16,529 nt of DNA, taken from the NCBI GenBank assembly GCA_001871015.1, contig MNUO01000071.1, positions 7,715-24,243 on the forward strand, in the 5' to 3' direction. The translations under genes were made by a program, and so were the position numbers. This DNA comes from Candidatus Desantisbacteria bacterium CG1_02_38_46. Its GTDB lineage: Bacteria; Desantisbacteria; UBA1551; UBA1559. Positions 1 through 6,810 of this stretch are shown one piece after another. Each line of letters begins with the position of its first letter. Position 1 is the stretch's first letter. The notes beneath the pieces are model-generated. The model saw only the letters and a list, made by a program, of their open reading frames with translations. It was not told where the DNA came from and searched no databases.

Positions 1-45
1 AACCTTGTTTTTCGTAAAATAAACGTCGAGGGTTGGTCAAAATAA
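1..45 (+). CDS. C-terminal end of an upstream gene (partial, unidentified)
   Basis: The frame beginning at base 1 is open and reads NLVFRKINVEGWSK before a TAA at 43-45. The same 14 residues recur in the second copy of the flanking repeat, in another frame, ending in TAG at 101-103. This suggests that a gene's 3' end was duplicated in tandem. Too little is visible to name a family. It could also be chance open frame inside a non-coding repeat. Confidence 0.3.
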   Translation, partial: NLVFRKINVEGWSK

Positions 46-102
46 GAACCTCTTCGAGAACCTTGTTTTTCGTAAAATAAACGTCGAGGGTTGGTCAAAA
101 TA
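1..102. repeat. Two-copy tandem duplication, 58-bp period
   Basis: A 44-bp segment at 1-44 recurs exactly at 59-102; bases 45-58 separate the copies. The period of 58 is not a multiple of three, so the copies are read in different frames. The unit appears to include the tail and stop codon of an upstream gene. The satD ribosome-binding site (AGGAG, 102-106) begins at the end of copy 2. No clear promoter was found in the repeat. Confidence 0.85.
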
Positions 103-113
103 GGAGTTGAGAA

Positions 114-773
114 ATGAGAAATTATGTGGCAATAATTGGAGATATAATAAGATCACGGAACATTTTATCTCGGAATAAGGTCCAGAAAAATATAAGAAGG
201 ATATTAACCTATATAAACAGAAAATTGCATTCTAATATAGTTGTGCCTTTTACAATAATCAGGGGAGATGAATTCCAGGGATTAGTAAATAATTTATCTA
301 GTGGCTATGAGATTATACTGGAGTTAGAAAAATTATTATATCCAATAAAAATTTCTTACGGAGTTGGATTCGGAACAATAAGTACTACACTGGAGAAAAC
401 TACAGCAGAAATGGATGGAGAGTGTTTTCATCGCTCTCGCCAGGCTATAGAAGATAGGAAACAAAATGAACAAAGTATTGTCTTTCAGACTGGAAATCCC
501 AGGCTTGATACGGCAATCAATACAATTCTGTCTTTGCAGAGTTCAATAAAAGCAAGCTGGAAAAATATTCATTATAGAAGAATTATGCGATATGAAAAAG
601 TAGGCTCTATAGAAAAAGTTGCTGATATTGAAAGGGTTAGTTTTCAGGCGGTTTCAAAAACAATGATCCAGGCAAAATATAAAAAGTTTAAAGCAAGTCA
701 GGACACAATAAAATATCTGTTAAAAAATGTAGGAACAGGTAGGGAAAATATAAACAATAAGGTTGAAAAATGA
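114..773 (+). CDS. SatD family protein with C-terminal helix-turn-helix
   Basis: This 219-residue protein resembles the SatD family, whose biochemical role is not established. The N-terminus AIIGDIIRSR and the motif RGDEFQGLV (residues 50-58) are the family signatures. Residues 90-125 (SYGVGFG followed by HRSRQAIEDRK) have the layout seen near the end of GGDEF or cyclase-like palm domains, and D10 with D52/E53 could be metal ligands; this is inference. Residues about 160-195, with VADIERVSFQAVSKTM, look like a helix-turn-helix. AGGAG lies 7 nt before the ATG. The stop codon sits in the first copy of a 28-bp repeat and overlaps an ATG (ATGA at 770-773). SatD genes are often followed by a membrane-protein gene; here a small membrane peptide follows. 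The family call is fairly sure, the function unknown. Confidence 0.75.
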   Translation: MRNYVAIIGDIIRSRNILSRNKVQKNIRRILTYINRKLHSNIVVPFTIIRGDEFQGLVNNLSSGYEIILELEKLLYPIKISYGVGFGTISTTLEKTTAEMDGECFHRSRQAIEDRKQNEQSIVFQTGNPRLDTAINTILSLQSSIKASWKNIHYRRIMRYEKVGSIEKVADIERVSFQAVSKTMIQAKYKKFKASQDTIKYLLKNVGTGRENINNKVEK

Positions 774-836
774 TATTCAATCCAATAAGGTTGAAAAATG
801 ATATTCAATCCAATAAGGTTGAAAAATGATATTCAA
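755..836. repeat. Three-copy 28-bp tandem repeat spanning the satD stop/start junction
   Basis: Copies start at 755, 783 and 811; the third is exact for 26 bases, then diverges into the next gene. Each contains AAGGTTGAAAAATGA, that is, the last codons of satD, its TGA and an overlapping ATG. The duplication therefore multiplied a translational-coupling site. A period of 28 puts the three ATGs in three different frames. Confidence 0.9.
770..829 (+). other. 19-codon linker ORF created by the repeat
   Basis: The ATG overlapping the satD stop opens a short frame whose peptide ends in SNKVEK, nearly the same as the satD C-terminus NNKVEK. Its TGA (827-829) overlaps the ATG of the membrane-peptide gene at 826. 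A ribosome leaving satD could thus be handed on twice by ATGA overlaps. Whether the peptide is made is unknown. Confidence 0.3.
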
Positions 837-957
837 GATTATCGAGATAATTTTGGGATACGTAATTGTCATAATAGGTGGATATTGGTTTGTCTCAAAG
901 ATTTGTAAATCATTAGACTTGCAAAAGGTTAAGGAAAGCGGGGTTCAGAAAGATTGA
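826..957 (+). CDS. Small single-span membrane peptide, 43 residues
   Basis: The frame encodes 43 residues. Residues 1-24 are almost entirely hydrophobic (IIEIILGYVIVIIGGYWFV within them), followed by a basic and polar tail rich in Lys. This predicts one membrane helix with a short tail. The start is the ATG of the third repeat copy; AAGGTTG lies just before it, and the preceding mini-ORF ends with a TGA overlapping the ATG, which argues for translational coupling to satD. No family is recognised. The pairing of a SatD protein with a membrane partner fits the usual neighbourhood of that family, but the small size is unusual. Confidence 0.5.
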   Translation: MIFKIIEIILGYVIVIIGGYWFVSKICKSLDLQKVKESGVQKD

Positions 958-979
958 GTAGTATTTCCTGGGCTATTTC

Positions 980-3634
980 ATGGGGACTAATGACAAAGAT
1001 TATCTTAAAATGATTAGGAAGAAACTGTTTCTCATAGATGGACAAAACTTAATATACAGGGCATTCTATGCACTGCCGCGCCTGACGAATTCAAAAGGAG
1101 TTCCTACCGGGGCAGTGTACGGATTTGCAAATATGCTTTTGAAAATCATCAAAGAGGAGTTCCCTGATTATATTGCGGTGGTACTTGATTTGCCCGGCCC
1201 AACTTTCAGGCACAAGATATATAAGGAATACAAAGGAACTCGGCAGAAGACACCTGAGGAGTTAACAGCACAGATTCCTCTTATAAAAGATATAATTAAG
1301 GGATTTAATATATCTATTATTGAGAAGCCCGGATATGAGGCAGATGATTGTATCGGTACAATTGCAACCAGGGCAGGCAGAGATTTTGATGTTTACATTG
1401 TTACAGGTGACAAGGATGCCCTGCAACTCGTCAACGATAATGTCTGCGTGATGAACCGAAAGCCAGATGAAAAAATTGTGTACAATATAGAAGAAGTGAA
1501 ATCTGCTTTCGGCGTGCAACCACAGGCAATTGTGGATATACTTGCTCTTGCTGGCGATGTATCAGATAATATTCCTGGCGTCAAGGGAATTGGAGAAAAG
1601 ACCGCTGTAAAACTTATAGGACAATTCGGCAGCATCGAAAACCTGCTGAAAAATTTAAATGAAGTCCCGGAGGTTCTTGCTGGCAAGATAAAAGAACATA
1701 TTGAAGACGTGAAACTCAGCAAGGAACTGGTTAAGATTGATATTGATGTTCCTCTCGAAGTTGAAATTGAAGTCCTGAAAAAGAAAGAACCAAACAACGC
1801 CAGGTTGCTTGAGTTATTTACAGAGTTGGAATTCAGCAGATTATTAAAAGAAGTGAGTTCCCAGGGTGAACTTTTTGCCGTTCCTGAAGGACAGAGAGAA
1901 GAAGAACCCGCCAAATCTTTTGTGGAGGGTGCCAGCCTGCGGATGGAGAGTGCAGGAGGGTCGGTTAAAGGAGAGGTGATTGAAAAAAACGAAGACCTGG
2001 AGATTCTGTTGTCCAGAATAAAGAAGAACAAATTTTTAGGTTTTGACCTGACAACTGTTCATGACCCTGAGCAAGGTCGAAGGGTTGAAATTTGTATTGT
2101 CTGTGACGGCAGAGTTTACTTCTTAAAAGATGGAAATTTGTTTAATAAACTGAAACCGCTTTTTGAGAGTGAAGAAATTGAGAAAATAGGTTATAATCTG
2201 AAGGAAAAAATAATTGTTCTCAGGCGAAACAACAGTGTTCCTAAAGGATTTGATTTTGACCTGACCATTGCTTCTTATCTTCTTGAGCCGGAAAGATACA
2301 GCACAGAACTTTCAAAGGCAATAATTTCCTGGGGAGAACATAGCATTAACCCGCAGATGCTTAACCTTTTTTCATTAAAGGAGGACCTTGATACCCTGTT
2401 GAAAAAAAATGAATTATTTGATTTATTTAAAAATGTTGAGATGCCCTTGATTGAAGTTCTTGCTCAAATGGAGATTGACGGTATAAAGATTGATACAGAT
2501 TATCTCGTGGAACTGGGCAAGAGACTTGAAACTGATATAGGTAAGATTTCCCATAAAATTTACAATCTTGCAGGAGAAGAATTTAATATCAATTCTCCAA
2601 AGGTATTGAGACAAATTCTATTTGAAAAATTGAAACTGCCTCCGGACAGGAAAACCAAAACAGGATATTCCACTGATGTGGATGTGCTTAAAAAATTGGC
2701 AGTGAAACACGAATTGCCTGCAAATCTCCTTGACTACAGACAACTTACAAAATTGAAATCTACATATGTTGATGCGCTTCCCAAACTCCTCAATTCCCTA
2801 ACCGGACGGGTGCATACTTCGTTCAATCAGACAGGTACCGTCACAGGAAGACTTTCCTCCAGTGAACCGAATATGCAGAACATACCAGTTAAGACAGAAA
2901 TTGGCAGGGAAATTCGCCGTGTTTTTATACCCGAAGACGGATGGTTATTTATTTCTGCGGATTATTCACAGATTGAATTGAGAGTGCTTGCTCATTTGTC
3001 CTCTGATGAAAATTTAGTTGAGTCTTTTAAGCAGGATGAGGACATCCATCTGCGCACTGCCAGCGAAATTTTTGGGCTTCCGATTGATAAAGTTAATAAT
3101 TCAATGCGCAATCGGGCTAAAGTTGTGAACTTCGGAATAGTCTATGGAATGAGCAGTTTTGGTTTATCACAGGAACTGGGAATAAGCAAAGATGAATCCC
3201 AGGTATATATTGACACATATTTTCTGAAATATCATGGAGTTGCAAGGTATATCCGTGAAATTTTAAAAGATGCAGGGGGAAAAGGCTATGTAAGAACACT
3301 GCTTGGCAGAATCAGATATACACCTTCTATCACCAGCCAGAACAGGACTGTTCGCCAGATGGCAGAGAGAACTGCTATTAACAGTCCAATTCAGGGAACT
3401 GCAAGCGATTTAATTAAACTTGCAATGGTCAATATTTATCGGCAGTTGGACGATAAGGGTTTAAAGACAAGAATTTTGTTGCAGATTCACGATGAACTGC
3501 TGTTTGAATCGCCATTAGATGAAGTTGAGCAGGCTTGCAAATTAATTGAAAAAGAGATGCGAGAAGTTTATAAGTTAAAAGTACCATTGAAAGTAGATAT
3601 AAAAAAGGGTTCGAACTGGCGCGATTTAAAATGA
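980..3634 (+). CDS. polA: DNA polymerase I
   Basis: This enzyme fills gaps in DNA repair and Okazaki-fragment processing. At 884 residues it has the normal three-part layout. The 5' nuclease domain (about 1-290) shows LIDGQNLIYRAF, YEADDCIGTIA, VTGDKDALQLV and GDVSDNIPGVKGIGEKTA. The 3' exonuclease domain (about 330-480) is degenerate: the DxE motif reads FDLTT (D356, T358), and the second site reads NLKEK, with K410 where E. coli has an Asp. Proofreading is therefore probably lost, as in several other bacterial Pol I enzymes. The polymerase domain is intact: TGRLSSSEPNMQNIP, motif A DYSQIELR (D661), motif B with K714, F718 and Y722, and motif C IHDELLFE (H837, D838). An alternative ATG at 1010 gives MIRKKLFLIDG, closer to the usual family start; neither start has a strong ribosome-binding site. 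Confidence 0.97.
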   Translation: MGTNDKDYLKMIRKKLFLIDGQNLIYRAFYALPRLTNSKGVPTGAVYGFANMLLKIIKEEFPDYIAVVLDLPGPTFRHKIYKEYKGTRQKTPEELTAQIPLIKDIIKGFNISIIEKPGYEADDCIGTIATRAGRDFDVYIVTGDKDALQLVNDNVCVMNRKPDEKIVYNIEEVKSAFGVQPQAIVDILALAGDVSDNIPGVKGIGEKTAVKLIGQFGSIENLLKNLNEVPEVLAGKIKEHIEDVKLSKELVKIDIDVPLEVEIEVLKKKEPNNARLLELFTELEFSRLLKEVSSQGELFAVPEGQREEEPAKSFVEGASLRMESAGGSVKGEVIEKNEDLEILLSRIKKNKFLGFDLTTVHDPEQGRRVEICIVCDGRVYFLKDGNLFNKLKPLFESEEIEKIGYNLKEKIIVLRRNNSVPKGFDFDLTIASYLLEPERYSTELSKAIISWGEHSINPQMLNLFSLKEDLDTLLKKNELFDLFKNVEMPLIEVLAQMEIDGIKIDTDYLVELGKRLETDIGKISHKIYNLAGEEFNINSPKVLRQILFEKLKLPPDRKTKTGYSTDVDVLKKLAVKHELPANLLDYRQLTKLKSTYVDALPKLLNSLTGRVHTSFNQTGTVTGRLSSSEPNMQNIPVKTEIGREIRRVFIPEDGWLFISADYSQIELRVLAHLSSDENLVESFKQDEDIHLRTASEIFGLPIDKVNNSMRNRAKVVNFGIVYGMSSFGLSQELGISKDESQVYIDTYFLKYHGVARYIREILKDAGGKGYVRTLLGRIRYTPSITSQNRTVRQMAERTAINSPIQGTASDLIKLAMVNIYRQLDDKGLKTRILLQIHDELLFESPLDEVEQACKLIEKEMREVYKLKVPLKVDIKKGSNWRDLK

Positions 3635-3656
3635 AAAAGGGGACAGGCTACTTTTT
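3634..3656 (-). repeat. Short repeat element after polA
   Basis: A-run, GGGGACAGGCTAC, T-run, beginning at the last base of the polA stop codon. On the minus strand it reads GTAG followed by CCTGTCCCC. The GTAG and TGTCCCC parts match the fourth copy of the repeat after nth (4391-4410), so this looks like a truncated member of the same class. The flanking A and T runs could pair weakly, so a weak terminator is a less likely alternative. Confidence 0.4.
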
Positions 3657-3677
3657 ATTTAAATTCTGGAAGTTTCA

Positions 3678-4310
3678 ATGGAATTGAAAAAAAGGACATT
3701 GGAAATTATTAAAAGATTAAAAAAAGAATATCCGCACGCGAGGATTGCTCTTGAATTCGATAACCCGATTGAAATTCTTGTTGCAACTATTCTTTCAGCA
3801 CAGTGTACAGACGAAAGGGTAAATAAAGTTACTGAATCGCTATTCAAAAAATATAAAACTGTTAAGGATTATGCAAATGCCGATGTTAAAAAATTTGAGC
3901 AGGAGATTCGCTCCACTGGTTTTTATCACAACAAAGCAAAAAATATAATTAATACAGCAAAGATTATAATGGAGAAATTTGGTGGTAAAGTGCCGGACAA
4001 AATGGAAGATCTGATGAGTTTATCAGGCGTAGCAAGAAAAACTGCAAATATTGTGCTGGGCAATGCATTTGGAAAAATAGAAGGTATGCCAGTTGATACA
4101 CATGTCAGGCGGCTTTCACAGAGATTGGGATTGAGCAAGAACGATGACCCTGAGAAAATTGAGCAGGACTTGATGGAGATTGTGCCCAGAGATGAATGGT
4201 TTGGGGTTTCATATATTTTGATAGACCATGGCAGAAAAATTTGTGATGCAAAGAAACCAAGGTGCAACGGGTGTATTTTGAAAGACATATGCCCAAAAAT
4301 CGGCGTGTAG
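3678..4310 (+). CDS. nth: Endonuclease III (DNA glycosylase/AP lyase)
   Basis: Base-excision repair enzyme that removes oxidised pyrimidines and cleaves abasic sites. Its 210 residues match the family length. ATILSAQCTDERVN (residues 36-49) is the conserved N-terminal segment. The helix-hairpin-helix LSGVARKTANIVLG carries the catalytic lysine (K121), and MPVDTHVRRL carries the catalytic aspartate (D140). Four cysteines near the end (C189, C196, C199, C205; spacing 6-2-5) form the [4Fe-4S] cluster site. GGAAG lies just before the ATG. The last valine codon and the TAG stop come from the first copy of the downstream repeat, so the original 3' end may have been replaced by the insertion. It follows polA at a short distance, a plausible repair-gene pair. 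Confidence 0.96.
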   Translation: MELKKRTLEIIKRLKKEYPHARIALEFDNPIEILVATILSAQCTDERVNKVTESLFKKYKTVKDYANADVKKFEQEIRSTGFYHNKAKNIINTAKIIMEKFGGKVPDKMEDLMSLSGVARKTANIVLGNAFGKIEGMPVDTHVRRLSQRLGLSKNDDPEKIEQDLMEIVPRDEWFGVSYILIDHGRKICDAKKPRCNGCILKDICPKIGV

Positions 4311-4410
4311 TGGCAGGGATTGTTCCTGCGCGCAGTGTAGTGGCAGGGATTGCCCTCTGCGCAGTGTAGTGGCAGGGCTTGCCCTGCGTAGTGTAGTGGG
4401 GACTGTCCCC
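4305..4410 (+). repeat. Four-copy GTGTAGTGG-hairpin array (REP-like)
   Basis: Copies start at 4305, 4335, 4364 and 4391 (spacings 30, 29, 27), each opening with GTGTAGTGG. The third is cleanest: GTAGTG, then 7-bp arms GCAGGGC/GCCCTGC around a TT loop (4372-4387). The fourth has a different stem, GGGGAC/GTCCCC (4398-4410). Copies 1 and 2 have imperfect stems. The GTAG preceding a hairpin is the layout of REP elements recognised by RAYT-type transposases. The first GTAG provides the nth stop codon. No T-run follows, so a simple terminator role is not supported. Confidence 0.85.
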
Positions 4411-4429
4411 ATTATAAAAAGAGGAGTTT

Positions 4430-4888
4430 ATGAAAAAACCAAAAGTAGCGATTATTATGGGAAGCAAATCGAATTTACCAATAGTGGAGAAGGCAGGAAG
4501 TATTTTAAAAGATTTCGGCGTGGAATATGAAATTATCGTTTCATCTGCTCACCGCCAGCCAGGGCGGACACGTGCTATTGCACAGGGACTTAAGAGAAAA
4601 GGAGTAGATGTGGTAATTGTGGCTGCGGGTAAGGCAGCGCACCTACCAGGGGTAATTGCTTCCTGGGTTTCTATCCCGGTAATCGGACTTCCGATTGGCA
4701 CTGCTCCTTTGAATGGCATTGACTCTCTTTTATCTATTGCACAGATGCCAAAAGGTATACCTGTTGCCTGTGTTGGTATCAGTGAGCCGGAAAATGCAGC
4801 ACTTCTTGCAATTCAGATTTTGGGAATGAAATATCCTGCAAATGCAAAGAAATTCAAAGAGCACAAAAGAAAACTCGCAGGGAAATAG
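4430..4888 (+). CDS. purE: PurE-family N5-carboxyaminoimidazole ribonucleotide mutase (divergent)
   Basis: PurE interconverts N5-CAIR and CAIR in purine synthesis. The 152-residue length, AIIMGSKS near the N-terminus, SAHRQP (39-44, H41), AAHLPG and DSLLSIAQMPKGIPV identify a class I PurE. Three positions around the active site differ from the usual family sequence: GSKSD is GSKSN (N15 where E. coli has the conserved D19), AHRTP is AHRQP, and AGGAAHLPG is AGKAAHLPG. The fold is not in doubt, but the canonical activity is less certain. GAGGAG lies a few bases before the ATG. No other purine gene is visible nearby; the neighbours are repair genes and an accessory cassette. Confidence 0.85.
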   Translation: MKKPKVAIIMGSKSNLPIVEKAGSILKDFGVEYEIIVSSAHRQPGRTRAIAQGLKRKGVDVVIVAAGKAAHLPGVIASWVSIPVIGLPIGTAPLNGIDSLLSIAQMPKGIPVACVGISEPENAALLAIQILGMKYPANAKKFKEHKRKLAGK

Positions 4889-4890
4889 CG

Positions 4891-4913
4891 GACAAAATTT
4901 AACCATTTTTGTC
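4891..4913 (+). terminator. Weak AT-rich stem-loop after purE
   Basis: GACAAAA at 4891-4897 pairs with TTTTGTC at 4907-4913 around a 9-nt loop, just after the purE stop and just before a strong promoter. The position suits a terminator, but the stem is AT-rich and no clear T-run follows, so the call is weak. Confidence 0.25.
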
Positions 4914-4922
4914 TAATATTAC

Positions 4923-4951
4923 TTGACATTTTTGGAAATATATGATACAAT
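4923..4951 (+). promoter_or_regulatory. Sigma-70 promoter with extended -10, probably leaderless
   Basis: TTGACA at 4923-4928, a spacer of exactly 17 nt, and TACAAT at 4946-4951 preceded by TG at 4943-4944 (extended -10). Transcription would begin about 7 nt downstream, near 4957-4959, which coincides with the ATG at 4959. No ribosome-binding site fits between them. It would drive the ATPase and restriction-modification cassette. Confidence 0.8.
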
Positions 4952-4958
4952 AATAGCC

Positions 4959-6143
4959 ATGAAGATTTATCCCAGAAGTTTATCTTTGGCTCTGGCAAAA
5001 GAGATTGAAACGTCCAGAATCGTAGTTTTGACCGGGATGCGGCAGGTGGGCAAAACTACCCTGATGCGTCAGATTTTTAATAAGATCGAGGCTTCTAATA
5101 AAATTTTTCTGGATTTTGAAAATCCATTGAATCAAAAAATATTTGAAGAAGAAAATTTTGATAACATCATTCCTAATTTAGAAAGTCTCGGATTTTCCTT
5201 AGGGAAAAAATCATATATATTTTTAGATGAAGTGCAGATTATGCCCCGGATTGTAAGGGCAGTTAAATATCTCTACGACCATTATAAGATTAAATTCTTT
5301 TTAACCGGGTCAAGCAGTTTTTATTTAAAAAATCTATTTCCCGAGTCTTTAGCCGGCAGAAAAGTTAACTATGAACTTTTTCCGCTGAATTTCGAAGAAT
5401 TTTTAGTGTTCAAGGAAAAAGAAAAGGATTTTTTAAAAGATTTTTCTGCTAAGGTAAAAAAGAAGAACAAAATATCCTTTGAGCTGTATAAAAAATTATT
5501 TGATGAATATTCAGAATTCGGGAGTTTTCCTGCCATAGCATTGGAAAAAGACAGGTCGGGAAAAAGGCAGATATTAGAGGATATATTTAAATCCTATTTC
5601 GAGAAAGACATAAAAGTTTTGGCAGATTTCAGAGAATTGGGAAAGTTCAGGGACCTAATTCTGCTGCTGGCTAACCGCGTAGGTTCGAAAATTGACATTA
5701 GTAAGATTTCATCCGAAATAGGAATTTCAAGAGAAACCGTTTATTCCTATCTGAATTTTTTGGAAAGTACTTATTTTATCTCCTTGATTGAACCGTTTTC
5801 TAAAAGTATTGACGGAGAAGTGAGGGGTGCAAAGAAAATATATTTTTGTGACAGCGGACTTTTGAATTATCTGGGCAGAATCCAGGAAGGCACTATCTTT
5901 GAAAATACTGTTTTTCAAAACCTCAGAAAATATGGAAATTTGAATTATTACGAAAAATACAAGGGTGGAGAGATTGATTTTGTTTTGAATAAAAAATTTG
6001 CATTTGAAGTAAAAAGCAAAGCATCTGTCTCAGATTTGAAAAGACTGAAAAAATTCTCTCAGAATCTAAAGTTAAAAGAGTATTATTTAATTGCAAAAGA
6101 CTACTCAGAATTACCAAGGACAATTCTGGCACAGGAATTATAA
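4959..6143 (+). CDS. ATP-binding protein, AAA ATPase with DUF4143 C-terminal domain
   Basis: This 394-residue protein belongs to the AAA_14/DUF4143 family, common in accessory regions and of largely unknown role. Walker A is GMRQVGKTT (26-34, K32), Walker B is YIFLDEVQ (D90, E91), and LTGSSSF (115-121) is the sensor-like segment. Residues about 240-280 look like a winged helix (KISSEIGISRETVYSYLNFLE). The C-terminus has GGEIDFVL, then FAFEVKSK (D340, E350, K352), a pattern like the PD-(D/E)XK nuclease fold typical of DUF4143. An upstream TTG frame exists from 4923, but it would start inside the -35 box, so the ATG at 4959 is preferred. The restriction endonuclease gene begins directly after its stop. 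Its part in the restriction-modification cassette is inferred only from position. Confidence 0.88.
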   Translation: MKIYPRSLSLALAKEIETSRIVVLTGMRQVGKTTLMRQIFNKIEASNKIFLDFENPLNQKIFEEENFDNIIPNLESLGFSLGKKSYIFLDEVQIMPRIVRAVKYLYDHYKIKFFLTGSSSFYLKNLFPESLAGRKVNYELFPLNFEEFLVFKEKEKDFLKDFSAKVKKKNKISFELYKKLFDEYSEFGSFPAIALEKDRSGKRQILEDIFKSYFEKDIKVLADFRELGKFRDLILLLANRVGSKIDISKISSEIGISRETVYSYLNFLESTYFISLIEPFSKSIDGEVRGAKKIYFCDSGLLNYLGRIQEGTIFENTVFQNLRKYGNLNYYEKYKGGEIDFVLNKKFAFEVKSKASVSDLKRLKKFSQNLKLKEYYLIAKDYSELPRTILAQEL

Positions 6144-6809
6144 ATGAAAAAGAGGCAATTTAAAAAGTGTTCTAATAAATTAACAGAAATATTTAATGAT
6201 GAAAAACTTGTGAATAAAATTAAAGTACGCCTGCCATACTTATTTCAACTTGCAGAATTGGAAAGTTCAAGAGCTGATAGGATAGGGATGGAAGTTGGAT
6301 CACTCAGAGAAAAAATAATAATCGCTTTGCTTATTTACAAATTTGGTGAAGAAAACGTTGAAACGGAAATTCCTATAACCGAGCCTGAAATAGACGTGAA
6401 ACTATTCGGAGCGCCAATTTCGATAAAAACAATAACAAAGAAGAAAAAAGAAGATTTTGGTGGTGTGAAAATCTCCTGGACCGTCGATACTCAAAAATCA
6501 AGAGAATTCTTAGAAAATTATCAGCCCACCAGTGATATTTTGTTTGTTCTAATTAATTGGGATAATGGCGGTGGACTTTATTACATTCCAGTAAAAGCAC
6601 AAAAGGAAATCCTTCGTAAAATAGAAAGAGAAGATTATATTAAACTTCCTAAACCAGGAACGAATCCGAGAGGAGTTGAAATCACAAAAAAGGCACTTAT
6701 AGAATTAGTTAAGCATAGAGAAACCAGAAGTATTGAGATAGACTGGAAAAAAACTAAAGTAGATTTTAATCCTTACAAAAGATGGGTTGACTATTGGAAA
6801 GAGGACTGA
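6144..6809 (+). CDS. Type II restriction endonuclease, ThaI-like
   Basis: The 221 residues resemble the ThaI restriction endonuclease family, whose named member cuts CGCG. Recognisable stretches are FQLAELESSRADRIGMEVGS (34-53), IALLIYKFGEENVETEIPIT (60-79) and EIDVKLFGAPISIKT (82-96). EID followed by SIK (D84, K95) fits a PD-(D/E)XK catalytic core. The gene starts directly after the ATPase stop, with AGGA a few bases upstream, and is followed within 1 nt by a DNA methyltransferase, as expected for a restriction-modification pair. The family is recalled from sequence pattern, not from a search. CGCG specificity is an inference from the family name and may not hold here. The gene looks intact. 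Confidence 0.68.
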   Translation: MKKRQFKKCSNKLTEIFNDEKLVNKIKVRLPYLFQLAELESSRADRIGMEVGSLREKIIIALLIYKFGEENVETEIPITEPEIDVKLFGAPISIKTITKKKKEDFGGVKISWTVDTQKSREFLENYQPTSDILFVLINWDNGGGLYYIPVKAQKEILRKIEREDYIKLPKPGTNPRGVEITKKALIELVKHRETRSIEIDWKKTKVDFNPYKRWVDYWKED

Positions 6810-6810
6810 A

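Noticed and set aside
1393-2031. Long minus-strand open frame (212 codons) inside polA
   Set aside because: It is Ser/Thr/Phe-rich antisense of a well-conserved gene, with no family resemblance.
4305-4410. CRISPR array
   Set aside because: Spacings are about 27-30 bp with no unique spacers of proper length, the units are hairpins that vary in stem sequence, and no cas gene is present.
4105-4467. Minus-strand open frames across the nth-purE gap, with a repeated His-Tyr/Pro-Ala-Thr-Thr-like pattern
   Set aside because: The periodic peptide is only the translation of the REP-like array, and the rest is antisense to nth.
4923-4958. TTG start giving the ATPase 12 more residues
   Set aside because: It would start inside the -35 hexamer of a near-consensus promoter, and the extra residues do not look like a family N-terminus.
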